NCBI RefSeq assembly: GCF_001509485.1 | Contig: NZ_LLZI01000292.1 | Location: 1 to 22,995, forward strand | DNA from: Streptomyces sp. NRRL F-4489 | Lineage (GTDB): Bacteria; Actinomycetota; Actinomycetes; Streptomycetales; Streptomycetaceae | Reading direction: 5' to 3' | DNA length: 22,995 nt | In this document: positions 15,316-22,995 of the stretch, piece by piece | How positions within the stretch are numbered: position 1 is the stretch's first letter | How the letters are laid out: every line of letters begins with the position of its first letter | Notes under the pieces: generated by a model | Database searches by the model: none | The model's input: the letters and a program-made list of their open reading frames with translations, nothing else | What the model was told of the DNA's origin: nothing | Position numbers and translations under genes: made by a program

Positions 15316-15382
15316 GAGGCGGAACGTACCTCAGCATCAGGCACACTTGCGGCACGAGGTGCGTACGAGAGGGGCGAGCGCG

Positions 15383-16576
15383 GTGAACGCGAGCCGACGC
15401 GAGATGGAACCGCCTCCGGGGCCGGCCGCCGGGCCGCCGGGGCTCGATCCGCTGGCCGCGGTGCGCCGCGACGGCGATCCGCCCACCGACGTCTACCTCA
15501 CCGGCACGGTCTTCCTCGACATCATCTTCACCGGCCTGGATTCCGCCCCGGTGCGCGGCACGGAATCCTGGGCGCGCGGGATGGGCTCCAGCCCCGGGGG
15601 CGTCGCCAACATGGCCACCGCGCTCGCCCGGCTGGGCCTGCGCACGTCGCTGGCCGCCGCGTTCGGCGACGACATGTACGGCGAGTACTGCTGGGAGGCG
15701 CTGGAGCGGGGCGAGGGCATCGATCTGGCGCTCTCCCGGAAGGTCCCGGGCTGGCACTCCCCGGTGACGGTCTCGATGGCCTACGAGGGCGAGCGCACGA
15801 TGGTCTCGCACGGCCACGAGGCGCCGCCGCCCGAGCACGCCTTCGACGGGGAGCACGCCCCCGGCTGCCCGCCGCCGACCCGGGCCTGCGTCGCCTCGCT
15901 GGTCCCCGGCCGCCGCGAGGGCTGGCTGGGCTGCGCGGCCGGCCGCGGCAGCCGGATCTTCGCCGACGTCGGCTGGGACGACTCCGGCCGCTGGGACCCG
16001 GCCGACCTCGCGCACCTGGAGCACTGCGAGGCGTTCCTGCCGAACGCCGAGGAGGCGATGCGCTACACCCGCACCGACTGCCCCCGGGCCGCCGCCCGCA
16101 AGCTCGCCGACCTCGTACCGCTCGCCGTCGTCACGCTCGGTGCGGAGGGCGCGTACGCGGTGGATTCCGGCAGCGGCGAGACCGCCGAGGTGCCGGCGAT
16201 CGCGGTGGAGGCGCTGGATCCGACCGGCGCCGGGGACGTCTTCGTGGCGGGCTTCGTCACTGGCACGCTGGCGGGCTGGCCGCTGGCGGACCGGCTGGCG
16301 TTCGCGGGGCTGAGCGCCGCGCTGTCGGTGCAGGAGTTCGGCGGGTCGCTGGCGGCGCCCGGCTGGGGCGAGATCGCCGCCTGGTGGTGCCGGGCGCGGA
16401 CGCTGGGCACGGCGGCGGGGGACGCGCTGCGGAGCCAGTACGGCTTCCTGGACGCGGTCCTGGCGGGCGCCGGCGCCGGCCCCGGCTTCCCGGCCGTGCC
16501 CGATGACGCGGCGCCGTCCGCGTCCGCCCGGCTGGCCCGCGCGGTCCCGACGATCGGCTTCCGCCGGCCGGCGTAA
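15383..16576 (+). CDS. PfkB-family carbohydrate kinase
   Basis: A 397-residue ribokinase-fold sugar kinase. Signature 1 is near residues 70-85 (SSPGGVANMATALARLG); signature 2 is DPTGAGDVFVAGF (279-291), with D285 the catalytic base. NAEEAMRYT (221-229) is the usual pre-ATP-site motif. The substrate cannot be assigned. A Pro-rich N-terminal extension of about 35 residues precedes the core. GTG 15383 is preferred because AGAGGGG lies 8 nt upstream; ATG 15404 lacks a ribosome site, and an earlier in-frame start at 15302 would overlap the divergent GH4 start. Pairing with a phospho-glycosidase suggests shared sugar catabolism. Confidence 0.88.
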   Translation: MNASRREMEPPPGPAAGPPGLDPLAAVRRDGDPPTDVYLTGTVFLDIIFTGLDSAPVRGTESWARGMGSSPGGVANMATALARLGLRTSLAAAFGDDMYGEYCWEALERGEGIDLALSRKVPGWHSPVTVSMAYEGERTMVSHGHEAPPPEHAFDGEHAPGCPPPTRACVASLVPGRREGWLGCAAGRGSRIFADVGWDDSGRWDPADLAHLEHCEAFLPNAEEAMRYTRTDCPRAAARKLADLVPLAVVTLGAEGAYAVDSGSGETAEVPAIAVEALDPTGAGDVFVAGFVTGTLAGWPLADRLAFAGLSAALSVQEFGGSLAAPGWGEIAAWWCRARTLGTAAGDALRSQYGFLDAVLAGAGAGPGFPAVPDDAAPSASARLARAVPTIGFRRPA

Positions 16577-16665
16577 GGGCCGGCGTGAGGGGCGGCGGAC
16601 GGCGGCGGGGGCGGGCCCGGTCCGGCCCGGCCCGAAAAGCCGGACGGCTTGTCGGTGGCCCGTCG

Positions 16666-16671
16666 TACTCT
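16666..16671 (+). promoter_or_regulatory. Candidate -10 of the phoH operon
   Basis: TACTCT matches TANNNT about 90 nt before the phoH ATG, in the 187-bp gap after the PfkB gene. A TTGTCG at 16649 is only 11 bp upstream, too close to serve as its -35. Confidence 0.3.
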
Positions 16672-16763
16672 GGTAGCGCAAGCAGCCGGTGCGGGCAGCG
16701 CTGCCGAGGTCCGCACGTGTGATGAGCAGAGGATGGGGGTTGAGCAGGCCACCCGGCCTACCC

Positions 16764-17765
<1,002 letters not shown>

Positions 17766-17805
17766 CCCGCGCCGCACGACCAGAGAAGCGAGACCCACCC
17801 ACCCC

Positions 17806-18303
17806 ATGTCGATCGACGTCAACAACGAGTCCGGTACGGACATCGACGAGCAGGCGGTCCTGGACGTCGCCCGCTATGCCCTGGCCCGGATGCGGATCCA
17901 CCCGCTGTCCGAGCTGTCCGTCATCGTCGTGGACGCCGAGGCCATGGAGCAGCTCCACCTCCAGTGGATGGACCTCCCCGGGCCGACCGATGTCATGTCC
18001 TTCCCGATGGACGAACTCCGCCCGCCGGCCAAGGACGACGAGGAGCCCCCGCAGGGTCTCCTCGGTGACATCGTGCTCTGCCCGGAGGTCGCCGCCCAGC
18101 AGGGCGCGGCCGCCCCGACGGCGCACAGCATGGACGAGGAGCTCCAGCTGCTGACCGTCCACGGCGTGCTGCACCTGCTCGGCTACGACCACGAGGAGCC
18201 CGACGAGAAGGCCGAGATGTTCGGGCTCCAGGCCGCGATCATCGACGGCTGGCGGGCCGAGCGGGGGATCACCGGCCCCTCGCCGGCCCCCACCGTGACC
18301 TGA
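17806..18303 (+). CDS. ybeY: Endoribonuclease YbeY
   Basis: A 165-residue UPF0054 metalloprotein involved in 16S rRNA 3'-end maturation and ribosome quality control. The zinc motif [11 protein letters not shown] (H119, H123, H129) is intact, preceded by the family [11 protein letters not shown] and LGDIVLCPE. Actinobacterial members carry an acidic insertion such as KDDEEPPQ (76-83), seen here. It lies between phoH and the CorC/HlyC gene in the conserved three-gene operon. Confidence 0.96.
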   Translation: MSIDVNNESGTDIDEQAVLDVARYALARMRIHPLSELSVIVVDAEAMEQLHLQWMDLPGPTDVMSFPMDELRPPAKDDEEPPQGLLGDIVLCPEVAAQQGAAAPTAHSMDEELQLLTVHGVLHLLGYDHEEPDEKAEMFGLQAAIIDGWRAERGITGPSPAPTVT

Positions 18304-18314
18304 CGGAGCGCGCG

Positions 18315-19634
18315 ATGACCACCCTGATCGCCGTCGCGGTCCTCCTCGTCGTGATCGCCTGGCTCGCCGCCTGCGCCGAGGCGGGCCTGACCCGGACGAC
18401 GAGCTTCCGGGCCGAGGAGGCGGTCCGCTCCGGCCGCCGCGGCAGCGCCAAGCTCGCCGCGGTCGCCGCCGACCCCACCCGCTACCTCAACCTCGCGCTG
18501 CTGGTGCGGGTCGGCTGCGAGGTGGCCGCCGGCGCCCTGGTCACCTACGCCTGCCTGCGCTCCTTCGCCACCACCTGGCAGGCGCTGACCGTCGCCATCG
18601 CGGTGATGGTGCTGGTCTCCTACGTCGCCGTCGGCGTCTCCCCGCGCACCATCGGCCGCCAGCACCCGCTGAACACCGCCACCGCCGCCGCGTACGTCCT
18701 GCTGCCGCTGGCCCGGGTGATGGGCCCGGTGCCGCAGCTGCTCATCCTGCTCGGCAACGCCCTCACCCCCGGCAAGGGCTTCCGCAAGGGCCCGTTCGCC
18801 TCCGAGGCCGAACTGCGGTCCCTGGTGGACCTCGCGGAGAAGGAGTCGCTGATCGAGGACGAGGAGCGCCGGATGGTGCACTCGGTGTTCCAGCTCGGCG
18901 ACACCCTCGTCCGCGAGGTGATGGTGCCGCGCACCGACCTGGTCTCCGTGGAGCGTTTCAAGACCATCCGCCAGGCCCTCACCCTGGCGCTGCGCTCCGG
19001 CTTCTCCCGCATCCCGGTCACCGGCGAGAACGAGGACGACATCGTGGGCGTCGTCTACCTCAAGGACCTCGCCCGCAAGGTCCACATCAGCCGGGACGCG
19101 GAGACCGAGCTGGTGTCGACGGCGATGCGCCCGGCGGTGTTCGTCCCGGACACCAAGAACGCCGGCGATCTGCTGCGCGAGATGCAGCGGGACCGCAATC
19201 ACGTCGCGGTGGTGATCGACGAGTACGGCGGCACGGCCGGCATCGTCACCATCGAGGACATCCTGGAGGAGATCGTCGGCGAGATCACCGACGAATACGA
19301 CCGGGAACTCCCGCCGGTGCAGGACCTCGGCGGCGGCCGCTATCGGGTCACCGCCCGCCTCGACATCGGCGCGCTGGGCGAGCTGTACGGCCTGGCGGAG
19401 CTGGACGACGAGGACGTGGAGACGGTCGGCGGGCTGCTCGCCAAGCAGCTGGGCCGGGTCCCGATCGCCGGCGCGACCGCCGAGATCGACCTCTCCGCCG
19501 ACGCCTCCGACCCGGACCTCAAGGCGCTGCGGCTGATCGCGGAATCGCCGGCCGGCCGCCGCAACAAGATCGTCACGGTGCTCTGCGAACCGGTCCGGGC
19601 GGCGGACGCGGAGCGTGACGGCGCCGCCGGCTGA
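18315..19634 (+). CDS. CorC/HlyC (CNNM-like) membrane protein
   Basis: A 439-residue membrane protein of the hemolysin C/CorC, CNNM-type family. An N-terminal DUF21-type region has about four hydrophobic segments (1-22, 60-80, 90-110, 120-150). A tandem CBS pair follows (roughly 205-320, with [14 protein letters not shown] and [26 protein letters not shown]), and a C-terminal CorC_HlyC domain (about 335-425). Relatives are implicated in Mg2+/Co2+ efflux or magnesium homeostasis; haemolysin is a historical name. The ATG at 18315 has GGAG 6 nt upstream, 11 nt after the ybeY stop. The transmembrane part is shorter than in some family members. Confidence 0.92.
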   Translation: MTTLIAVAVLLVVIAWLAACAEAGLTRTTSFRAEEAVRSGRRGSAKLAAVAADPTRYLNLALLVRVGCEVAAGALVTYACLRSFATTWQALTVAIAVMVLVSYVAVGVSPRTIGRQHPLNTATAAAYVLLPLARVMGPVPQLLILLGNALTPGKGFRKGPFASEAELRSLVDLAEKESLIEDEERRMVHSVFQLGDTLVREVMVPRTDLVSVERFKTIRQALTLALRSGFSRIPVTGENEDDIVGVVYLKDLARKVHISRDAETELVSTAMRPAVFVPDTKNAGDLLREMQRDRNHVAVVIDEYGGTAGIVTIEDILEEIVGEITDEYDRELPPVQDLGGGRYRVTARLDIGALGELYGLAELDDEDVETVGGLLAKQLGRVPIAGATAEIDLSADASDPDLKALRLIAESPAGRRNKIVTVLCEPVRAADAERDGAAG

Positions 19635-19783
19635 CCGCCCCGGCCGCCACCGGACCCGGCAATTCCGGGACCGTTCCGCCCCATTCCGCCCGCTCGGCAA
19701 CTGATCCCCAGTACACCGCAAATTTCCGCAAAGCCATTTCCGCCAGCCCTGGATTCCTTTCTCCACCCCATGGAAAGATCTTC

Positions 19784-19809
19784 GTGCCGGGCCGGAAAAG
19801 GCCCGGCAC
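19784..19809. terminator. Perfect hairpin downstream of the CorC/HlyC gene
   Basis: GTGCCGGGCC (19784-19793) pairs exactly with GGCCCGGCAC (19800-19809) across loop GGAAAA. It lies 150 bp past the CorC/HlyC stop, so it could end that transcript or be part of a separate RNA. It has no T-tract. Confidence 0.75.
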
Positions 19810-20091
19810 CGTGCGGCGAAAGGCAGCCGAACGGAATGCGCGAGAGGGGAATTCCGCGAGGGTGGCGAAAGCCCGGCGGAACGGCCCGGTGACGCGGTTC
19901 CGCCCCCTGCCCCGTAGCCGCCCGGCGGTCATGTGACGGACGTAGTGGACGTAGCCAACGCGACGTACGCGACGGACGTGACGGACCGCCGCATCCGCGA
20001 TGACACCCGGCGAAGGCCGCGGACATCGCGCCCTCCGGGCACCGGCACCGCTGCCGGCTCACGGCGCACCGCGCTGCCCGGAAACGACGTC

Positions 20092-20147
20092 GGCTGAAGA
20101 GCCGGGTGCCCCGGCGCAGGGGAGCGGGGCAACCGGACTCTTCAGCC
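20092..20147. promoter_or_regulatory. Nested palindrome upstream of the MmyB-like regulator
   Basis: GGCTGAAGAG (20092-20101) pairs with CTCTTCAGCC (20138-20147). Inside it CCGG pairs with CCGG and TGCCCC with GGGGCA, leaving a 13-nt loop. The 56-nt element could form a nearly continuous hairpin with small bulges. It ends 74 bp before the regulator start, where operators or attenuators are expected. Confidence 0.75.
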
Positions 20148-20175
20148 TTCGTGCGTTCCCCGCCCGGCGGCGGCC

Positions 20176-20181
20176 TATCGT
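20176..20181 (+). promoter_or_regulatory. Candidate -10 of the MmyB-like regulator gene
   Basis: TATCGT matches TANNNT 40 nt before the ATG at 20222. An inverted repeat CGTTCCCC (20154-20161) / GGGGAACG (20207-20214) surrounds it, and its right arm overlaps the ribosome binding site. Confidence 0.35.
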
Positions 20182-20221
20182 GGTGCCCCACCGCCGCGCC
20201 GACCAGGGGGAACGGGCAGCC

Positions 20222-21148
20222 ATGGACACCACCGCAGCCGCCGGCACCGACACCGATACCGACACCGCCGACGCGCGCCGCCGCCAGGAACTCCGCACCT
20301 TCCTGCGCGGCCGCCGGGCCCGGGTCACCCCGGCCGAGGCGGGCCTGCCCGACGGCGGCCGCCGCCGCACCCCCGGCCTGCGCCGCGAGGAGGTCGCGGT
20401 CCTCGCCGGCGTCGGCGCCTCCTGGTACCAGTGGCTCGAACAGGGCCGCGACATCACCGTCTCGCCCCAGGTCCTGGACGCGGTGGCCCGGGTGCTGCGG
20501 CTCACCGGCGCCGAGCGCCGCCACCTCTACGCGCTGGCCGGCCTGAACCCGCCGCCGCGCCGGGACGCCGAGGACGCCGAGGGCACCGAGCCCGGCCCCG
20601 GCGGCGTCGCCCCCGGCCTCCAGCGGCTCATCGACGCCTGGATGCCGTTCCCCGCGCACATCACCGACCCGTACTGGAACACCATCGCCTTCAACGAGGC
20701 GGCGCGGATCGTCCTCGGCCACGGCCGGCCCGGCGCGTCCCCGAACTGCCTGATCGCGTTCTTCACCGACCCCTTCTACCGTGCCCGGACGGTGAGCTGG
20801 GAGGCGAACGCGCCCCGGCTCGTCGCCCAGTACCGCGCGGCCAGCTCGGCCCGCCCCGGCGACGAGGGTTTCGCCGAGGTGATCCGGGAGACCGCCGCGC
20901 GCAGCGAGGAGTTCGCGGCGCTGTGGGCCCGCGGCGACGTCCAGGACGGCGGACAGCTGCTCAAGGAGATGGACCACCCGCAGGCCGGGGCGCTGCTCTT
21001 CGAGACCACCCAGCTCCAGGTCCCGGCCCGCCCCGACCTCAGCGTGATGCTGTACAACCCCTGCCCGGACACCGGCACCGCCGCCAAGCTGGAGCGGCTG
21101 ACCTCGCCGGAGGGGCGGCGCGGCGGGATGTACCCGGTCGCCGGGTGA
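20222..21148 (+). CDS. XRE-family / MmyB-like transcriptional regulator
   Basis: A 308-residue cytoplasmic regulator. Residues 18-105 form an N-terminal helix-turn-helix with the family signature RRRTPGLRREEVAVLAGVG followed by WYQWLEQGRDITVSPQVLDAVARVL. Residues 130-300 match the MmyB-like ligand-binding domain, seen in WMPFPAHITDPYWNTIAFNEAA and the LLFETTQLQV segment. Actinomycetes carry many such regulators, often of neighbouring oxidoreductases or antibiotic genes; fatty-acid binding has been reported for a relative. The extreme N-terminus is a Thr-Asp repeat (TDTDTDT). ATG 20222 has GGGGGAACGG upstream. No obvious target gene is adjacent, so autoregulation or a distant target is likely. 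Confidence 0.9.
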   Translation: MDTTAAAGTDTDTDTADARRRQELRTFLRGRRARVTPAEAGLPDGGRRRTPGLRREEVAVLAGVGASWYQWLEQGRDITVSPQVLDAVARVLRLTGAERRHLYALAGLNPPPRRDAEDAEGTEPGPGGVAPGLQRLIDAWMPFPAHITDPYWNTIAFNEAARIVLGHGRPGASPNCLIAFFTDPFYRARTVSWEANAPRLVAQYRAASSARPGDEGFAEVIRETAARSEEFAALWARGDVQDGGQLLKEMDHPQAGALLFETTQLQVPARPDLSVMLYNPCPDTGTAAKLERLTSPEGRRGGMYPVAG

Positions 21149-21184
21149 ACGGGCCGCCCCGTACGCGCCGGTCCGGCCCCGTCA

Positions 21185-21190
21185 TATGCT
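21185..21190 (+). promoter_or_regulatory. -10 of a probable leaderless CDA-like transcript
   Basis: TATGCT (TANNNT) lies 7 nt before the ATG at 21198 with no Shine-Dalgarno, fitting transcription from the A of the start codon. Confidence 0.5.
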
Positions 21191-21197
21191 CGCCGGT

Positions 21198-21560
21198 ATG
21201 ACCGAAGCCGCACCGCTGGACCCCGAAGACCGCAAGATCATCACGCTCGCGCGCTCGGCGCGGGCCCGCAACGGCGTCCCCGAGGGCGCCGCCGTCCGCG
21301 ACGAGACCGGCCGCACCTACGTCGCCGGCACCGTCGCCCTGGAATCCCTGCAGCTCAGCGCGCTCCAGACGGCCGTCGCCATGGCCGTCGCCAGCGGCGC
21401 TAAGTCCCTGGAGGCGGCGGCCGTGGTCACCGAGGCCGCGCAGGCCGCCGACGCCGACCGGGCCGCCGTCCGCGACCTCGGCGGCCCCGGCACCCCCGTC
21501 CTCGTGGCCGCCCCCGACGGCACCCTGCGCACCACCGTCCCGGCGGGCCCGGCGGCCTGA
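21198..21560 (+). CDS. Cytidine-deaminase-like protein without zinc ligands
   Basis: A 120-residue protein at the position, just before era, where actinobacteria encode a protein annotated as cytidine deaminase. The GAAVRDETGRTYVAGTVALES block and the following AVAMAVASGAKSLEAAAVV helix-strand pattern align with the CDA fold. But the active-site His/Cys-Ala-Glu and PCxxC motifs are missing: the protein contains no Cys and no His at all. Zinc-dependent deamination is therefore not possible by the known mechanism, and a structural or binding role is more likely. ATG 21198 is favoured over 21186 because a -10-like TATGCT ends 7 nt before it. Confidence 0.8.
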   Translation: MTEAAPLDPEDRKIITLARSARARNGVPEGAAVRDETGRTYVAGTVALESLQLSALQTAVAMAVASGAKSLEAAAVVTEAAQAADADRAAVRDLGGPGTPVLVAAPDGTLRTTVPAGPAA

Positions 21561-21574
21561 CCCCTCCCGCCACC

Positions 21575-21608
21575 GGGCGGGGCGCCCGCGGCCCGGCGCG
21601 CCCCGCCC
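21575..21608 (+). terminator. Terminator hairpin after the CDA-like gene
   Basis: GGGCGGGGCGC (21575-21585) pairs perfectly with GCGCCCCGCCC (21598-21608) across a 12-nt loop, 15 bp past the stop and before the era promoter region. It supports separate transcription of era. Confidence 0.8.
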
Positions 21609-21657
21609 CCGGTACGACCGGAAGCCGCGGATGGTCGGAGTGGCGGCGGGGATCGGG

Positions 21658-21663
21658 GAGAAT
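21658..21663 (+). promoter_or_regulatory. -10-like hexamer before era
   Basis: GAGAAT ends 7 nt before the ATG at 21671. A GGGGAG overlaps it and could instead act as a Shine-Dalgarno at 9-10 nt spacing, so a leaderless start is less certain here than at the other sites. Confidence 0.35.
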
Positions 21664-21670
21664 GGGCGCC

Positions 21671-22609
21671 ATGAGCGTTCGCACAGAGTCCACCGCCCCG
21701 CACCGTGCCGGCTTCGCCTGCTTCGTCGGTCGCCCCAACGCGGGCAAGTCCACCCTCACGAACGCTCTCGTCGGCACCAAGGTCGCGATCACCTCCAACC
21801 GCCCGCAGACCACCCGCCACACCGTGCGCGGCATCGTGCACCGCCCCGACGCGCAGCTCGTCCTCGTCGACACCCCCGGCCTGCACAAGCCGCGCACGCT
21901 GCTCGGCGAGCGGCTCAACGACGTCGTGCGGACGACCTGGTCCGAGGTCGACGTGATCGGCTTCTGCCTCCCCGCCGACCAGAAGATCGGCCCCGGCGAC
22001 CGCTACATCGCCGGCGAGCTGGCCGAGATCCGCAAGACCCCCAAGGTCGCCATCGTCACCAAGACCGACCTGGTCGACTCCAAGACGCTCGCCGCCCAGC
22101 TGATCGCCATCGACCGGCTCGGCAAGGAACTCGGCATCGAATGGGCCGAGATCATCCCCGTCTCCGCGGTCGGCGACAGCCAGGTCTCGCTCCTCGCCGA
22201 CCTCCTCGTCCCCCTCCTCCCCGAGGGCCCGGCCCTCTACCCGGAGGGCGACCTCACCGACGAGCCGGAGCAGGTCATGGTCGCCGAGCTGATCCGCGAA
22301 GCGGCGCTGGAGGGTGTCCGCGACGAGCTGCCGCACTCGATCGCGGTCGTCGTCGAGGAGATGCTTCCTCGCGAGGACCGCCCCGCCGACAAGCCGCTGC
22401 TCGACATCCACGCCAACGTGTACATCGAGCGCCCCTCCCAGAAGGGGATCATCATCGGCCCCAAGGGCAAGCGGCTGAAGGAGGTCGGGACGAAGTCCCG
22501 CAAGCACATTGAGGCCCTCCTCGGCACGCCGGTGTTCCTCGACCTTCATGTGAAGGTCGCCAAGGACTGGCAGCGCGACCCGAAGCAGCTTCGCAAGCTA
22601 GGTTTTTAG
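21671..22609 (+). CDS. era: GTPase Era
   Basis: A 312-residue essential-type GTPase that binds near the 3' end of 16S rRNA in 30S assembly. G1 is GRPNAGKS (20-27), G3 DTPG (67-70), G4 TKTD (130-133) and G5 SAVG. The C-terminal KH domain carries GIIIGPKGKRLKEVG (259-273). ATG 21671 is preferred over ATG 21662, which is too close to the GGGGAG and lies in the -10-like hexamer; homologues start MSVRTES. The gene is followed by a large palindromic region with no further gene before the window end. Confidence 0.97.
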   Translation: MSVRTESTAPHRAGFACFVGRPNAGKSTLTNALVGTKVAITSNRPQTTRHTVRGIVHRPDAQLVLVDTPGLHKPRTLLGERLNDVVRTTWSEVDVIGFCLPADQKIGPGDRYIAGELAEIRKTPKVAIVTKTDLVDSKTLAAQLIAIDRLGKELGIEWAEIIPVSAVGDSQVSLLADLLVPLLPEGPALYPEGDLTDEPEQVMVAELIREAALEGVRDELPHSIAVVVEEMLPREDRPADKPLLDIHANVYIERPSQKGIIIGPKGKRLKEVGTKSRKHIEALLGTPVFLDLHVKVAKDWQRDPKQLRKLGF

Positions 22610-22995
22610 GCTTCCCACGTTGTTGGCTTTCCCGCCGCGGGGGGCTTTCCTGTGCGCCTGCGGCGCATTGCTTGTATTCCGCTGCGCGGGGCTTTCGGGG
22701 TGCGGTGCCGGGTCTCCGGGGGTGGTGTGCCGGACTGCTTCGCTTTACGTCCGGCACACCACCCCCGGAGACCCGCCCCCTCCCGCCGGTGGGTGAGTTT
22801 CCAGGCCGGTGGGGCCTGGCGTGAGTGGGCTGGTGCGGCTCGTCTCGTTGAGGGTGAGCGCCCGGCAACCGATGACGAGCCGCACCGGCCCACCGGGACC
22901 AGCCCCAACGGACACGGAAACCCACCCCCCTCGGGAGGGGACGGGTCTGCGGGGTGGGGGTGTGCCGGACGTAAAGCGAAGCAGTCCGGCACACC
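22610..22995. repeat. Large imperfect palindrome downstream of era
   Basis: No gene is supported. After a short stretch with GGGGCTTTC repeats, hairpin A has a perfect 27-bp stem (22709-22735 with 22749-22775) and loop TGCTTCGCTTTAC (22736-22748). Hairpin B near the window end has a visible 12-bp stem (22959-22970 with 22984-22995, cut by the window) and loop GTAAAGCGAAGCA (22971-22983), the exact reverse complement of loop A. Between them further arms pair: 22770-22785 with 22932-22947 (one mismatch), 22791-22802 imperfectly with 22916-22925, and 22827-22843 with 22875-22891 (one mismatch), around an unpaired centre (22844-22874). Together they form one palindrome of roughly 300 bp, centred near 22859. 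Confidence 0.9.

Larger units (their letters stand above)
19635..20221. other. Structured 587-bp intergenic region
   Basis: No gene is supported here. From left to right it holds a cluster of TTCCGC hexamers (19674, 19684, 19724, 19738, 19852, 19898, plus one inverted copy at 19876), a perfect hairpin at 19784-19809, a run of overlapping GACGTA/GACGGACGT units (about 19934-19985) and a nested palindrome at 20092-20147 just before the MmyB-like gene. Composition is locally less GC-rich (19700-19800) than in the flanking genes. It may hold a regulatory RNA or operators. Confidence 0.7.

Noticed and set aside
15302..15382. An earlier in-frame start for the PfkB kinase
   Set aside because: It would overlap the divergent GH4 start and adds unconserved residues; the GTG at 15383 has a better ribosome site.
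19573..19932. A 119-codon minus-strand frame in the intergenic region
   Set aside because: Its 3' part overlaps the CorC/HlyC gene, there is no convincing ribosome site, and the region is dominated by repeats and a perfect hairpin. The translation matches nothing I recognise.

Overview
The window looks like a chromosomal segment of a Streptomyces or close relative. GC content is very high with G/C-rich third positions, GTG starts are frequent, a mycothiol-dependent enzyme is present, and the gene order hemW - hrcA - dnaJ - rsmE - HIT - rnz - phoH - ybeY - CorC/HlyC - era is typical of actinobacteria. No rRNA, tRNA, CRISPR array, transposase or prophage gene was seen. All calls come from reading the sequence; no database search was run.

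Layout. (1) 1-1811: a dispersed hairpin repeat, hemW, then a small convergent DUF1876 gene. (2) 1895-3672, minus strand: a DUF3097 gene whose C-terminal half resembles a TOPRIM fold, and an MBL-fold hydrolase. (3) 3826-6091: hrcA-dnaJ behind a promoter carrying a perfect CIRCE operator, closed by an 18-bp perfect hairpin. (4) 6236-8055: nitronate monooxygenase overlapping rsmE, then a bidirectional terminator facing an OsmC-like gene (8106-8537, minus). (5) 8758-10029: HIT protein and RNase Z, facing a secreted HAD acid phosphatase (10104-10922, minus). (6) 11235-12949: mycothiol-dependent formaldehyde dehydrogenase translationally coupled to an MBL hydrolase. (7) 12977-13934: a lower-GC CbrC-family gene between two direct copies of the hairpin repeat also found at the window start. 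(8) 13975-16576: divergent GH4 glycosidase and PfkB sugar kinase. (9) 16764-19634: phoH, ybeY and a CorC/HlyC membrane protein. (10) 19635-21148: a structured 587-bp intergenic region and an XRE/MmyB-like regulator. (11) 21198-22609: a cytidine-deaminase-like protein lacking all zinc ligands, then era. (12) 22610-22995: a large imperfect palindrome.

Functional themes. The conserved core joins heat-shock control (HrcA/DnaJ) with ribosome and RNA quality control (RsmE, RNase Z, PhoH, YbeY, Era). Accessory genes deal with stress and metabolism: formaldehyde detoxification, OsmC-type peroxide reduction, nitronate oxidation, phosphate scavenging and phospho-glycoside use. Five starts (hemW, the 3672 MBL gene, nitronate monooxygenase, the CDA-like gene and era) have a -10-like hexamer 6-7 nt upstream and so may be leaderless.

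The signals I consider most unusual are the terminal palindrome, whose two hairpins have perfectly complementary 13-nt loops; the three-copy hairpin repeat flanking the CbrC gene; the TOPRIM-like features of DUF3097; and the nested palindrome ahead of the MmyB-like regulator.
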